Source: JBOCEF01 sp050586345 (lineage in GTDB: Bacteria > Pseudomonadota > Alphaproteobacteria > Rhodobacterales > Rhodobacteraceae). From it: a stretch of DNA of 64,000 nt. Below, piece by piece: positions 24,412-33,889 of the stretch. How positions within the stretch are numbered: the first letter of the stretch is position 1; each line of letters begins with the position of its first letter. The notes beneath the pieces were generated by a model. That model was not told the DNA's origin. It made no database searches and worked only from the letters and a program-made list of their open reading frames with translations. Location: contig NZ_JBOCEF010000011.1 in assembly GCF_050586345.1 (NCBI RefSeq), positions 1 through 64,000 of the forward strand, in the 5' to 3' direction. The translations under genes and the position numbers were made by a program.

Positions 24412-25428
24412 ATGGATTTCTGGTCCGACATCGCTTACCCGGGCGTGATCATCCTGGCGCAGTGCCTTCTGGTCACCGTCTGCCTGCTGGTCTCGCTCGC
24501 CTTCCTGCTCTGGGTCGACCGCCGCGTCTGGGGCGCCGTCCAGCTGCGCAAGTCGATCAACGTGGTCGGCCCCTTCGGCCTGCTGCAGTCCTTCGCGGAC
24601 TTCCTGAAATTCGCGGTGAAGGAGGTGATCGTTCCCTCCGGCGCCGACAAGACGGTGTTCTTCCTTGCGCCGCTGCTGTCCTTCGTCCTGGCGACCGTCG
24701 CCTGGGCGGTGGTGCCGTTCTCGGATGGCTGGGTGGTGTCGAACATCAACATCGGCATCCTCTACATCTTCGCCATCTCCTCGCTCGAGGTGTACGGCGT
24801 GATCATGGGCGGCTGGGCGTCGAACTCGAAATACCCGTTCCTCGGCGGCCTGCGCTCGGCGGCGCAGATGATCTCCTACGAGGTCTCCATCGGCTTCATC
24901 ATCGTCGGCGTGCTGATCACCACCGGCTCGCTCAACCTGACCGAGATCGTGCGGGCCCAGGACGGCGCCTACGGGATGTTCTCCTGGTACTGGCTGCCGC
25001 ACCTGCCGATGGTGTTCCTGTTCTTCATCTCGGCGCTGGCCGAGACGAACCGCCCGCCCTTCGACCTTCCCGAGGCGGAATCGGAGCTCGTGGCCGGCTA
25101 CCAGGTCGAATACTCCTCGACCCCGTACCTGCTGTTCATGGTGGGCGAGTACATGGCCATCGTGCTGATGTGCGCCCTGACCACGATCCTGTTCTTCGGC
25201 GGCTGGCTGTCGCCGGTGCCGGGCCTGCCCGACGGCGTGCTGTGGATGATCGGCAAGATGCTGCTGGTCTTCTTCCTCTTCGCCATGGTCAAGGCCATCG
25301 TCCCCCGGTTCCGCTATGACCAGCTCATGCGCCTCGGCTGGAAGGTGTTCCTGCCAATGTCGCTGGGCTGGGTCGTCATCGCCGCCGCGCTCGCCCAGTA
25401 CGGCGTCCCCGGCTACGCCCGCTGGTAA
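24412..25428 (+). CDS. nuoH: NADH-quinone oxidoreductase subunit H
   Basis: A 338-aa membrane subunit with eight predicted helices, forming the quinone-chamber heel. The signature is ETNRPPFDLPEAESELVAGY followed by QVEYSS. The start is taken as the ATG at 24412, with GGAGTGAGG directly upstream; a GTG at 24403 overlapping the nuoG stop is possible and would add three residues. Confidence 0.97.
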   Translation: MDFWSDIAYPGVIILAQCLLVTVCLLVSLAFLLWVDRRVWGAVQLRKSINVVGPFGLLQSFADFLKFAVKEVIVPSGADKTVFFLAPLLSFVLATVAWAVVPFSDGWVVSNINIGILYIFAISSLEVYGVIMGGWASNSKYPFLGGLRSAAQMISYEVSIGFIIVGVLITTGSLNLTEIVRAQDGAYGMFSWYWLPHLPMVFLFFISALAETNRPPFDLPEAESELVAGYQVEYSSTPYLLFMVGEYMAIVLMCALTTILFFGGWLSPVPGLPDGVLWMIGKMLLVFFLFAMVKAIVPRFRYDQLMRLGWKVFLPMSLGWVVIAAALAQYGVPGYARW

Positions 25429-25443
25429 GAAGGAGACCCTGCA

Positions 25444-25935
25444 ATGGCTTTCACGCTGGCCTCCGGCATCCGCTATTTCGCGCTGATGGACTTCTTCGGC
25501 GGGTTCAAGCTCGGCATGAAGTACTTCTTCAAGCCCAAGGCGACGCTGAACTACCCGCATGAGAAGGGGCCCCTCAGCCCCCGCTTCCGCGGGGAGCACG
25601 CCCTGCGCCGTTACCCGAACGGCGAGGAGCGCTGCATCGCCTGCAAGCTGTGCGAGGCGATCTGCCCCGCGCAGGCGATCACGATCGAGGCCGAACCGCG
25701 GGAGGACGGCTCCCGCCGCACCACCCGCTACGACATCGACATGACCAAGTGCATCTATTGCGGCTTCTGCCAGGAAGCCTGCCCGGTGGATGCCATCGTC
25801 GAGGGCCCGAACTTCGAGTTCGCGACCGAGACGCGCGAGGAGCTCTTCTACAACAAGGAGAAGCTGCTCGCGAACGGAGAGCGCTGGGAAGCGGAGATCG
25901 CCCGCAACCTCGAGCTCGACGCGCCCTACCGCTGA
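25444..25935 (+). CDS. nuoI: NADH-quinone oxidoreductase subunit I
   Basis: A 163-aa 23-kDa ferredoxin-like subunit with two [4Fe-4S] clusters (N6a/N6b). The ligands are CIACKLCEAICP (~62) and CIYCGFCQEACPV (~100). AAGGAGA precedes the start. It is followed by a 60-aa open frame overlapping as TGATG. Confidence 0.98.
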   Translation: MAFTLASGIRYFALMDFFGGFKLGMKYFFKPKATLNYPHEKGPLSPRFRGEHALRRYPNGEERCIACKLCEAICPAQAITIEAEPREDGSRRTTRYDIDMTKCIYCGFCQEACPVDAIVEGPNFEFATETREELFYNKEKLLANGERWEAEIARNLELDAPYR

Positions 25936-26117
25936 TGGGCCGCGGGCGGCTCATCACCATCGCCGCGCTCGGCGTCCTGGTCGTCGCCCTGATGCTCGGG
26001 GCGGTCGAGCCGGGACAGATGACCGGGGAGCGGTGGAATTTCTACGAGGACTGGGGGACCACCCCCCTGGTCGTCATCGCGGGGCTCGGCCTCGCCATCG
26101 CCCTCTGGCGCCGCTGA
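25935..26117 (+). CDS. Small membrane protein between nuoI and nuoJ (60 aa)
   Basis: A 60-aa protein with two hydrophobic segments (LITIAALGVLVVALMLGAV and PLVVIAGLGLAIAL) joined by an acidic/aromatic loop containing ERWNFYEDWGT, ending in WRR. Its ATG overlaps the nuoI stop, so translation is coupled. I do not recognise a family. The hydrophobic pattern and overlap make it a credible gene; a role with complex I is inferred from position alone. Confidence 0.7.
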   Translation: MGRGRLITIAALGVLVVALMLGAVEPGQMTGERWNFYEDWGTTPLVVIAGLGLAIALWRR

Positions 26118-26169
26118 GGCGCCGAGGGGACCCGGGGCGGGGGCCCCGACGCAAGACGGCGCGCGGCGC

Positions 26170-26260
26170 CGCCCCCGGTCCGGGGGCGGGCGGGCGCGAA
26201 CAAGAACGGGGCGGCCGGACGGGCCGCCGATACCGGATGCGGGGGCCGCACGGGGCCCCC
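26170..26260 (+). promoter_or_regulatory. Three consecutive GC-rich hairpins upstream of nuoJ
   Basis: Stem 1 is 26170-26188 (CGCCCCCGG with CCGGGGGCG), stem 2 is 26210-26228 (GGCGGCC with GGCCGCC, 5-base loop) and stem 3 is 26241-26260 (GGGGGCC with GGCCCCC, 6-base loop). None is followed by a T run, so they are more likely mRNA stability or processing elements than terminators. They sit in the only sizeable non-coding gap of the operon, at the border between the nuoA-I block and the nuoJ-N block. Confidence 0.45.
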
Positions 26261-26280
26261 CAATCGAGGGAACGGAACCG

Positions 26281-26895
26281 ATGGCTGTGGCGACGCTCGC
26301 CTTCTACCTCTTCGCCTGCACGGCGGTCGCGGCCGGGGCGCTCGTCGTCCTGGCGCGCAACCCGGTGCACTCGGTGCTCTGGCTGATCCTGGCCTTCTTC
26401 TCCTCCGCGGGACTGTTCGTCCTGATGGGGGCGGAGTTCGTGGCGATGCTGATGGTCATCGTCTATGTCGGCGCGGTCGCGGTGCTCTTCCTCTTCGTCG
26501 TCATGATGCTCGACGTCGACTTCTCCGAGCTCAAGGCCGGGATGGCGCAGTACATGCCGGTCGGCCTGCTGATCGGGGTGGTGATCCTGGTGCAGCTGGG
26601 CCTGGTGTTCGGCGAATGGGCCATCGCGGGGCATGCCCCCGAGATGCGGGCGGCCATCGCCCCGGCGCCGGAGGACGTGCACAACACCGCCGCGCTCGGC
26701 CAGCTGATCTACACCCGCTACGTGATGCTGTTCCAGCTCGCCGGCGCGGTGCTGTTCGTCGCCATGGTCGGGGCCATCGTGCTGACCCTGCGCCACCGCG
26801 AGGGGGTGAAGCGGCAGGATGTGCTCACGCAGATCCACCGCACCCGCGACGAGGCGATCGAGCTCAAAGACATCAAGCCCGGTCAGGGCATCTGA
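26281..26895 (+). CDS. nuoJ: NADH-quinone oxidoreductase subunit J
   Basis: A 204-aa membrane subunit with five hydrophobic helices. MVIVYVGAVAVLFLFVVMML is the conserved third helix containing the pi-bulge region that couples quinone chemistry to proton pumping. The start at 26281 is preceded by GAGGGAACGGAACCG. It is followed by nuoK after 19 bases. Confidence 0.97.
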   Translation: MAVATLAFYLFACTAVAAGALVVLARNPVHSVLWLILAFFSSAGLFVLMGAEFVAMLMVIVYVGAVAVLFLFVVMMLDVDFSELKAGMAQYMPVGLLIGVVILVQLGLVFGEWAIAGHAPEMRAAIAPAPEDVHNTAALGQLIYTRYVMLFQLAGAVLFVAMVGAIVLTLRHREGVKRQDVLTQIHRTRDEAIELKDIKPGQGI

Positions 26896-26914
26896 CCGCG
26901 AAAGGGACGGAACC

Positions 26915-27229
26915 ATGGAACAGGCCATCGGGCTTGAAGCCTATCTCACCGTGGCGGCGATCCTGTTCGTCACGGGCATCTTCGGGATCTTCCTGAACCG
27001 CAAGAACGTGATCGTCATCCTGATGTCGATCGAGCTGATGCTCCTCGCGGTCAACATCAACTTCGTGGCGTTCTCCACGCACCTGGGCGACCTGGCCGGG
27101 CAGGTCTTCACGCTCTTCGTGCTGACCGTCGCCGCGGCCGAGGCGGCCATCGGGCTCGCCATCCTCGTCTGTTTCTTCCGCAACCGCGGCTCCATCGCGG
27201 TGGAAGACGTCAACGTGATGAAGGGCTGA
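26915..27229 (+). CDS. nuoK: NADH-quinone oxidoreductase subunit K
   Basis: A 104-aa, three-helix membrane subunit. The conserved Glu residues of the proton path lie in MSIELMLLAVNINFVAF and in VAAAEAAIGLAILV. Normal length; AAAGGGA precedes the ATG. Confidence 0.97.
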   Translation: MEQAIGLEAYLTVAAILFVTGIFGIFLNRKNVIVILMSIELMLLAVNINFVAFSTHLGDLAGQVFTLFVLTVAAAEAAIGLAILVCFFRNRGSIAVEDVNVMKG

Positions 27230-27234
27230 GCATA

Positions 27235-29208
27235 ATGGTCTCGTTCATCCTCCTCGCCCCGCTCGTGGCCGCCATCGTCGCGGGCTTCGGGCACAAGTTC
27301 ATCGGCGACAAGGGCGCGCAGTACCTCACCACCGGGGTCCTGTTCGTCTGCGCGCTGCTGTCCTGGATCACCTTCTTCACCTTCGACAGCCATGGCGAGA
27401 CGATCCCGCTGCTGCGCTGGGTCGAGAGCGGCTCGCTCTCGGTCGACTGGGCGATCCGCCTCGACGCGCTGACCGCGGTGATGCTGATCGTGGTCACCAC
27501 GGTCTCGTCGCTCGTGCACCTCTATTCCATGAGCTACATGGAAGAGGACCCGCACAAGCCGCGCTTCTTCGCCTACCTGTCCTTCTTCACCTTCTCGATG
27601 CTCGCGCTGGTGACCTCGGACAACCTGCTGCAGATGTTCTTCGGCTGGGAAGGCGTGGGCGTCGCGTCGTACCTGCTGATCGGGTTCTGGTTCAAGAAGC
27701 CCACGGCCAACGCCGCGGCGATGAAGGCCTTCGTCGTCAACCGCGTCGGCGACTTCGGGTTCGCGCTCGGCATCTTCGGCATCTTCGTGCTGACCGACAG
27801 CATCAACTTCGCCGACATCTTCGCGCAGGCCGACACGTTCGGGACCACCACGATCCGCTTCCTGTGGACCGACTGGGCGGCGGCCGACATCCTCGGCTTC
27901 CTGCTGTTCGTCGGCGCCATGGGCAAGTCGGCGCAGCTGTTCCTGCACACCTGGCTGCCGGACGCGATGGAGGGCCCGACCCCGGTCTCGGCCCTGATCC
28001 ACGCCGCCACCATGGTCACCGCGGGCGTGTTCCTCGTGTGCCGCATGTCGCCGATCTATGAGCAGGCGGACGTGACCCCGATCATCATCACCGTGATCGG
28101 CGCGACGACGGCGTTCTTCGCCGCCACCGTCGGCCTCGTGCAGAACGACATCAAGCGGGTCATCGCCTACTCGACCTGCTCGCAGCTCGGCTACATGTTC
28201 GCCGCGGCGGGCGTCGGCTTCTACCAGGCCGCCATGTTCCACCTGTTCACGCATGCCTTCTTCAAGGCGCTGCTGTTCCTCGGCGCGGGCTCGGTCATCC
28301 ACGCGATGCACCATGAGCAGGACATGCGCAAATATGGCGCCCTGCGCCACAAGATCCCGACCACCTTCATGGTGATGATGCTGGGCACCCTGGCGATCAC
28401 CGGCGTGGGCGTGCCGTTCTCCTACGATCTGCTGGGGGTTCCCTTCGGCTTCGCCGGCTTCGTGTCCAAGGACGCGGTGATCGAGGGCGTCTACGCCGCC
28501 CACACCGCCGCCTCCTCCTACGCCTTCTGGATGCTGGTCATCGCGGCGCTGTTCACCTCCTTCTACTCCTGGCGCCTGATGTTCCTGACCTTCTACGGCG
28601 AGACCCGGGACAAGAAGCACTGGGAGCACGCGCATGAGGGCCCGCTCGAGATGCGGATCCCCCTCTACGTGCTGGCGACCGGCGGCGTCGTGGCGGGCAT
28701 GCTGTGGTACGGCGACTTCATCGGCCACCACGCCGAGGAGTTCTTCGCCCAGGCCATCGCCATCGGCGAGGGCAACCACGTGCTGCACGACTATCACGGG
28801 GTTCCGGCCTGGGTGGCGCTCGCGCCCTTCGTGGCGATGCTCACCGGCCTGTTCACCGCCTGGATCTTCTACATCAAGAACCCGGAGCTTCCCGGCCAGC
28901 TGGCCGAGCGGCACCAGGGCCTCTACCAGTTCCTGCTCAACAAGTGGTACTTCGACGAGGCCTATGAGTTCCTCTTCGTCCGTCCCGCCATGCGCCTCGG
29001 CCGCTTCTTCTGGAAAGCGGGCGACGGCAAGGTGGTCGACGGCGCCATCAACGGGCTGTCCATGGGTCTGATCCCCTGGGTGACGCGGCTTGCGGGCCGC
29101 ATGCAGTCCGGCTTCCTGTTCCACTACGCCTTCGTGATGCTGATCGGCATGTCGATCCTGCTGACCATCATGTCCGTGGGCGGCGGCGCCACCGGGGGGG
29201 CGCACTGA
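27235..29208 (+). CDS. nuoL: NADH-quinone oxidoreductase subunit L
   Basis: A 657-aa antiporter-like proton-pumping subunit at the distal end of the membrane arm. The conserved Glu in FFGWEGVGVASYLLIGFW, the Lys in GKSAQLFLHTWLPDAMEGP and the His-rich FHLFTHAFFKALLFL are in place. A lateral amphipathic helix and final TM follow (HYAFVMLIGMSILLTIM). The stop overlaps nuoM as TGATG. Confidence 0.98.
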   Translation: MVSFILLAPLVAAIVAGFGHKFIGDKGAQYLTTGVLFVCALLSWITFFTFDSHGETIPLLRWVESGSLSVDWAIRLDALTAVMLIVVTTVSSLVHLYSMSYMEEDPHKPRFFAYLSFFTFSMLALVTSDNLLQMFFGWEGVGVASYLLIGFWFKKPTANAAAMKAFVVNRVGDFGFALGIFGIFVLTDSINFADIFAQADTFGTTTIRFLWTDWAAADILGFLLFVGAMGKSAQLFLHTWLPDAMEGPTPVSALIHAATMVTAGVFLVCRMSPIYEQADVTPIIITVIGATTAFFAATVGLVQNDIKRVIAYSTCSQLGYMFAAAGVGFYQAAMFHLFTHAFFKALLFLGAGSVIHAMHHEQDMRKYGALRHKIPTTFMVMMLGTLAITGVGVPFSYDLLGVPFGFAGFVSKDAVIEGVYAAHTAASSYAFWMLVIAALFTSFYSWRLMFLTFYGETRDKKHWEHAHEGPLEMRIPLYVLATGGVVAGMLWYGDFIGHHAEEFFAQAIAIGEGNHVLHDYHGVPAWVALAPFVAMLTGLFTAWIFYIKNPELPGQLAERHQGLYQFLLNKWYFDEAYEFLFVRPAMRLGRFFWKAGDGKVVDGAINGLSMGLIPWVTRLAGRMQSGFLFHYAFVMLIGMSILLTIMSVGGGATGGAH

Positions 29209-30821
29209 TGGAAAACCTGAATATCCTCTCGCTCATCACCTTCCTGCCGCTGGTCGGCGCGGTGGTGCTGGCCGTGGCGCTGCGGGGCGAAGACGCCGCC
29301 GCGCAGCTCAATGCGAAGATCGTCGCGCTGCTGGTGACCTCGGCCACCTTCGTGCTGTCGCTCTACATCCTGTTCGAATTCGACACTTCCAATCCCGGCT
29401 TCCAGTTCGTGGAAGAGGGCGAGTGGATCCTGGGCATGTCCTACAAGATGGGCCTGGACGGGATCTCGATGCCCTTCGTGATGCTCACCACGTTCCTGAT
29501 GCCCATCGTGATCGGCGCCTCCTGGGGCGTGACCGCGCGGGTCAAGGAATACATGGCGCTGTTCCTGCTGCTCGAGACGCTGATGATCGGCGTGTTCTCG
29601 GCGCTGGACATGGTGCTGTTCTACCTGTTCTTCGAGGCGGGCCTGATCCCGATGTTCCTGATCATCGGCATCTGGGGCGGGAAGGACCGCATCTACGCGT
29701 CCTTCAAGTTCTTCCTCTACACGCTGCTCGGCTCGGTCCTGATGCTGATCGCCATGATCGCGATGTACTGGGACGCGGGCACCTCGGACATCACCCTGCT
29801 GCTGCAGCATAACTTCGACGCGGGCCCGATCGAGCTGGCGGGCTGGCAGATCATGGGCGGCATGCAGACGCTGCTCTGGCTGGCCTTCTTCGCCTCCTTC
29901 GCGGTGAAGATGCCGATGTGGCCGGTGCACACCTGGCTGCCGGACGCCCACGTTCAGGCGCCCACCGCGGGCTCGGTCGTGCTGGCGGCGGTGCTGCTGA
30001 AGATGGGCGGCTACGGCTTCCTGCGCTTCAGCCTGCCGATGTTCCCGGTCGCCTCGCACCTGATGGCCGACTTCGTCTTCGCCCTCTCCGTCATCGCGAT
30101 CATCTACACCTCGCTGGTCGCGCTGATGCAGGAGGACATCAAGAAGCTGATCGCCTATTCGTCCGTCGCCCACATGGGCTTCGTGACCATGGGCATCTTC
30201 GCGGCCAACCAGCAGGGCGTCGACGGCGCCGTGTTCCAGATGCTGAGCCACGGCTTCATCTCCGGCGCGCTCTTCCTCTGCGTCGGCGTGGTCTATGACC
30301 GAATGCACACGCGCGACATCGACGCCTATGGCGGCCTGGTGAACCGGATGCCCGCCTATGCGGTGGTGTTCATGCTGTTCACCATGGGCAATGTCGGCCT
30401 GCCGGGCACCTCGGGCTTCGTGGGCGAGTTCCTGACGATGATGGGCGCCTACCAGGCCAACACCTGGGTGGCCTTCGGCGCCGCGACCGGCGTGATCCTG
30501 TCGGCGGGCTACGCGCTCTGGCTCTACCGCCGGGTGGTGTTCGGCGACCTGATCAAGCAGTCGCTCTCGACCATCGAGGACCTGACGGGCCGCGAGAAGC
30601 TGCTCTTCGCCCCGCTGATCGTCTGCACGCTGCTGTTCGGCATCTACCCGAGCCTCGCGACCGACGCCTTCTCGGGGGCCACGTCGCAGCTGGTGGAATC
30701 CTATGACGCGGCCCTGGCCGAGGCGGGCTTCGAGAAGCCCGTGCTCGTGACCGAGGTCGCCGGCGCGGACGCGGGCGCGGGCGGGCATGACGCCGGCCAC
30801 GGCGCCGCCGACGCTCACTGA
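29208..30821 (+). CDS. nuoM: NADH-quinone oxidoreductase subunit M
   Basis: A 537-aa antiporter-like subunit. Conserved Glu in LFLLLETLMIGVF, Lys in FAVKMPMWPVHTWLPDAHVQ and the discontinuous helices are recognisable. The last ~15 residues are Gly/Ala/His-rich (GAGGHDAGHGAADAH), an extension not needed for function. Confidence 0.97.
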   Translation: MENLNILSLITFLPLVGAVVLAVALRGEDAAAQLNAKIVALLVTSATFVLSLYILFEFDTSNPGFQFVEEGEWILGMSYKMGLDGISMPFVMLTTFLMPIVIGASWGVTARVKEYMALFLLLETLMIGVFSALDMVLFYLFFEAGLIPMFLIIGIWGGKDRIYASFKFFLYTLLGSVLMLIAMIAMYWDAGTSDITLLLQHNFDAGPIELAGWQIMGGMQTLLWLAFFASFAVKMPMWPVHTWLPDAHVQAPTAGSVVLAAVLLKMGGYGFLRFSLPMFPVASHLMADFVFALSVIAIIYTSLVALMQEDIKKLIAYSSVAHMGFVTMGIFAANQQGVDGAVFQMLSHGFISGALFLCVGVVYDRMHTRDIDAYGGLVNRMPAYAVVFMLFTMGNVGLPGTSGFVGEFLTMMGAYQANTWVAFGAATGVILSAGYALWLYRRVVFGDLIKQSLSTIEDLTGREKLLFAPLIVCTLLFGIYPSLATDAFSGATSQLVESYDAALAEAGFEKPVLVTEVAGADAGAGGHDAGHGAADAH

Positions 30822-30838
30822 CAGAGGGGATCTCAGAC

Positions 30839-32281
30839 ATGATCACCGCAGATCTCTCCACGGCGCTGCCGGAGCTGATCCTCGCCGTCTACGCCATGCT
30901 CGCGCTGCTGGTCGTGACCTATGGCGGGCAGGATCGCTGGGCCTCGCCGCTCACCTGGGCCACGGCGCTGGTCTTCGCCCTGCTGGGGCTGGAGGTCAGC
31001 CTCGGCTCGGGCGCCGAGACCGCCTTCCACGGCGCCTTCATCGCGGACGGGTTCGCCCGCTTCGCCAAGACCGTGATCCTGTTCGGCTCGGCCGTGATGC
31101 TGCTGCTGTCCGAGGATTACATGCGCCGCCACGGGCAGCTGAAATACGAGTTCCCGATCCTCGTCGCCATGGCCGTGCTCGGCATGATGGTGATGGTGTC
31201 GGCGGGCGACCTGATGTCCCTCTACATGGGGCTCGAGCTGCAGTCGCTGGCGCTCTACGTCGTCGCCGCCTTCCGGCGCGACTCGATCCGGTCGACCGAG
31301 GCGGGCCTCAAGTACTTCGTGCTCGGCGCCCTCTCCTCGGGCCTGCTGCTCTACGGCGCCTCGCTGGTCTACGGCTATTCGGGCGCGACCGAGTTCAAGG
31401 CCATCGCCGAGGTGGTCCATGCCGAGGGCGTGTCGCTGGGGATGCTGTTCGGCATGGCCTTCCTCTGCGCGGGTCTCGCCTTCAAGGTCTCGGCCGCGCC
31501 GTTCCACATGTGGACGCCGGACGTCTATGAAGGCTCGCCCACCCCGGTGACCGCGTTCTTCGCAACGGCGCCGAAGGCGGCCGCGGCGGCGCTGTTCGTG
31601 CGGGTGCTCTACGGCGCCTTCGGGGACGCGGTCGCGGACTGGCAGCAGATCATCGCCTTCCTCGCCATCGCCTCGATGTTCCTCGGCTCCATCGCCGCCA
31701 TCGGGCAGACCAACCTCAAGCGCCTGCTGGCCTATTCCTCGATCGGCCACATGGGCTTCGCGCTGGTCGGCCTCGCCGCCGGCACGGCGCAGGGCGCGAC
31801 CGCGGTGCTGGTCTACCTCGCGATCTACGTGACCATGAATGTGGGCGTCTTCGCCTTCGTCATGTGCATGGAGCGGGACGGCGCCCCGGTCACCTCGATC
31901 CATGACCTCGCGGGCCTGTGGAAATCGCAGCCCCGCCGGGCCGCGGCCCTGGGCGCGCTGTTCTTCAGCCTCGCGGGCATCCCGCCGCTCGTCGGCTTCT
32001 TCGGCAAGTGGTACGTGTTCGTCGCCGCGGTGGAGGCGGGCCTCGTCCCCCTCGCCGTCGCGGGCGCGGTCGCCTCGGTCATCGGCGCGTTCTACTACCT
32101 GCGCGTCGTGAAGATCATCTTCCTGGACGAGCCCTCGGCGGCGCTGACCGGGTCGATGCCGGTGACCCACAACCTCGCCCTCGCCGCCTCGGCGCTGGTG
32201 ATGGGGCTGGCCTGGCTGCCGGGCGTCAACCTGCTCGGCGTGCCGGAACTGGCGAAGGCCGCCGCAGCCGGGCTGTTCTGA
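30839..32281 (+). CDS. nuoN: NADH-quinone oxidoreductase subunit N
   Basis: A 480-aa antiporter-like subunit and the last complex I gene. Landmarks are YMGLELQSLALYVVAAF, FKVSAAPFHMWTPDVYEG and LAYSSIGHMGFALVG. Its stop is four bases before birA, so the complex I transcript continues into birA-coaX-rnj, a neighbourhood common in this order. Confidence 0.97.
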   Translation: MITADLSTALPELILAVYAMLALLVVTYGGQDRWASPLTWATALVFALLGLEVSLGSGAETAFHGAFIADGFARFAKTVILFGSAVMLLLSEDYMRRHGQLKYEFPILVAMAVLGMMVMVSAGDLMSLYMGLELQSLALYVVAAFRRDSIRSTEAGLKYFVLGALSSGLLLYGASLVYGYSGATEFKAIAEVVHAEGVSLGMLFGMAFLCAGLAFKVSAAPFHMWTPDVYEGSPTPVTAFFATAPKAAAAALFVRVLYGAFGDAVADWQQIIAFLAIASMFLGSIAAIGQTNLKRLLAYSSIGHMGFALVGLAAGTAQGATAVLVYLAIYVTMNVGVFAFVMCMERDGAPVTSIHDLAGLWKSQPRRAAALGALFFSLAGIPPLVGFFGKWYVFVAAVEAGLVPLAVAGAVASVIGAFYYLRVVKIIFLDEPSAALTGSMPVTHNLALAASALVMGLAWLPGVNLLGVPELAKAAAAGLF

Positions 32282-32285
32282 GCCG

Positions 32286-33047
32286 ATGGGCGACAATCCG
32301 AACCTGCAAAACGCGCCGGGGGCCATCCCCCGGCGCGTTTTCGCGGAACTCGACAGCACGAACGAGGAGGCCCGCCGCCTCGCCCGCCAGGGCGAGGCGG
32401 GCCCCGTCTGGCTGCTCGGCCTGCGCCAGACCGGCGGGCGCGGGCGGCGGGGCAGGGAATGGACCTCGCCCGAGGGGAACCTCTACGCCACGCTCCTGCT
32501 GCGCCCCGGCATGGGTCCCGGGGCCGCCGCGCTCTACAGCTTCGTCGCCTGCCTCGCCGTCGCCGACCTTCTCGACCGCGCCGCGCCGGGGGCCGAAGTG
32601 GCGCTGAAATGGCCCAATGACGCGCTGCTGAACGGCGGCAAGGTCGCCGGCGTGCTGCTGGAAAGCGAGGGCGACGGGCGCGCGGTCCACTGGCTCGCGG
32701 TCGGGATCGGCGTCAACCTCGCCTCCGCCCCGCCGCGGGCGCCGGACGCCGCCTTCCCGCCCATCGCCGCCGCCGAGGTCGCGCCGCCCCCCAGCCCCGA
32801 ACAGGCCCTCGACATCCTGGCCGAGGCCTGGGACCGCTGGGACGCGCTCTACCGCGCCGAGGGCTTCGCCCCGATCCGCGCCGCCTTCCTTGCCCGCGCG
32901 GCCCGGATCGGCGAGATCATCGAGGCCCGCCTGCCGCAGGAGACGATCCGCGGCCTCTTCGCCGATCTGGACGAGGACGGGCGACTTGTCCTAGACACCG
33001 GGGAGACGCGGCGCCGGATCTCCGCCGCCGACGTGTTCTTCCCCTGA
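32286..33047 (+). CDS. birA: Biotin--[acetyl-CoA-carboxylase] ligase, monofunctional
   Basis: A 253-aa enzyme attaching biotin to the biotin carboxyl carrier protein. Catalytic motifs are QTGGRGRRGREWTSPEGNLY (the GRGRRGR biotinyl-AMP loop), KWPNDALLNGGKVAGVLLE and GIGVNLASAP. There is no N-terminal winged-helix DNA-binding domain, so it is the enzyme-only type and not a repressor. The C-terminal SH3-like domain is present. It lies four bases after nuoN. Confidence 0.95.
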   Translation: MGDNPNLQNAPGAIPRRVFAELDSTNEEARRLARQGEAGPVWLLGLRQTGGRGRRGREWTSPEGNLYATLLLRPGMGPGAAALYSFVACLAVADLLDRAAPGAEVALKWPNDALLNGGKVAGVLLESEGDGRAVHWLAVGIGVNLASAPPRAPDAAFPPIAAAEVAPPPSPEQALDILAEAWDRWDALYRAEGFAPIRAAFLARAARIGEIIEARLPQETIRGLFADLDEDGRLVLDTGETRRRISAADVFFP

Positions 33048-33100
33048 GCCGCGGGGGTGACGCGGCGGCGGCGCACGCGCCGTCCGCAGGGGGGAAACGC

Positions 33101-33889
33101 ATGCTTCTGGCCATCGATGTCGGCAACACCAACTCGGTCTTCGCGATCCATGACGGGCGCCGGTTCCAGGGGGAATGGCGCATCGCCACGGATGTGAAAC
33201 GCACCGCGGACGAATATTTCGTTTGGCTTCGGCAGTTGATGGACCATATAGGGCTGAAGCCGTCTCAGATCGACGACGTGGTGCTGTCCTCGACCGCCGC
33301 GGGCACTGTGTTCAACCTGCGGGTCCTCGCCGACAAGTATTTCCGCTGCCGCCCCATCGTGGTCGGCAAGCCCGAGTGCAAGATCGGGATCGAGGTCCGG
33401 GTCGAGCCGCATGTCCGCGTGGGCGCGGACCGGCTGGTGAACACCGTCAGCGCCTTCCACACCTATGGGGGCGACCTGATCGTGGTCGATTTCGGCACCG
33501 CGACCACCTTCGACGTGGTGGCCGAGGACGGGGCCTATGAAGGCGGCATCATCGCGCCGGGCGTGAACCTCTCGCTCAAGGCGCTGCAGGGCGCGGCCGC
33601 GGCCCTGCCGGAAATCGACGTGACCCAGCCCGAGCGGGTGATCGGCAAGGAAACGGTCGCCTGCATGCAGAGCGGGATCTACTGGGGCTACGTCTCCATG
33701 ATCGAAGGGCTCTGCCGGCGGATCATGGATGAGCGCGGCAAGAAGATGAAGGTCATCGCGACGGGGGGCCTCTCGCCCCTGTTCGCGCGCGGGACCGACG
33801 TGATCGACGAGGTGGATGACAGCCTCACCCTACGCGGCCTGGTGACGATCCGGGACCTGAACACGACTGATACGAAAGAAACCGTATGA
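33101..33889 (+). CDS. coaX: Type III pantothenate kinase
   Basis: A 262-aa ASKHA-fold kinase making 4'-phosphopantothenate, the first step of CoA synthesis. The phosphate-binding loop is LLAIDVGNTNSVFAIHDG; further landmarks are GADRLVNTVSAFHTYGGDLI, VDFGTATTFDVV and EGGIIAPGVNLSLKAL. GGGGGGAAACGC precedes the ATG. The stop overlaps the RNase J start as ATGA. Confidence 0.96.
   Translation: MLLAIDVGNTNSVFAIHDGRRFQGEWRIATDVKRTADEYFVWLRQLMDHIGLKPSQIDDVVLSSTAAGTVFNLRVLADKYFRCRPIVVGKPECKIGIEVRVEPHVRVGADRLVNTVSAFHTYGGDLIVVDFGTATTFDVVAEDGAYEGGIIAPGVNLSLKALQGAAAALPEIDVTQPERVIGKETVACMQSGIYWGYVSMIEGLCRRIMDERGKKMKVIATGGLSPLFARGTDVIDEVDDSLTLRGLVTIRDLNTTDTKETV

Noticed and set aside
24403..24412. GTG at 24403 as the nuoH start
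   Set aside because: Possible, but the ATG at 24412 has a better-placed GGAGTGAGG and matches the usual family N-terminus.
26941..29205. 754-codon minus-strand open frame opposite nuoK-nuoL
   Set aside because: Extremely His/Glu/Gln/Arg-rich complement of hydrophobic nuoL, not a protein.
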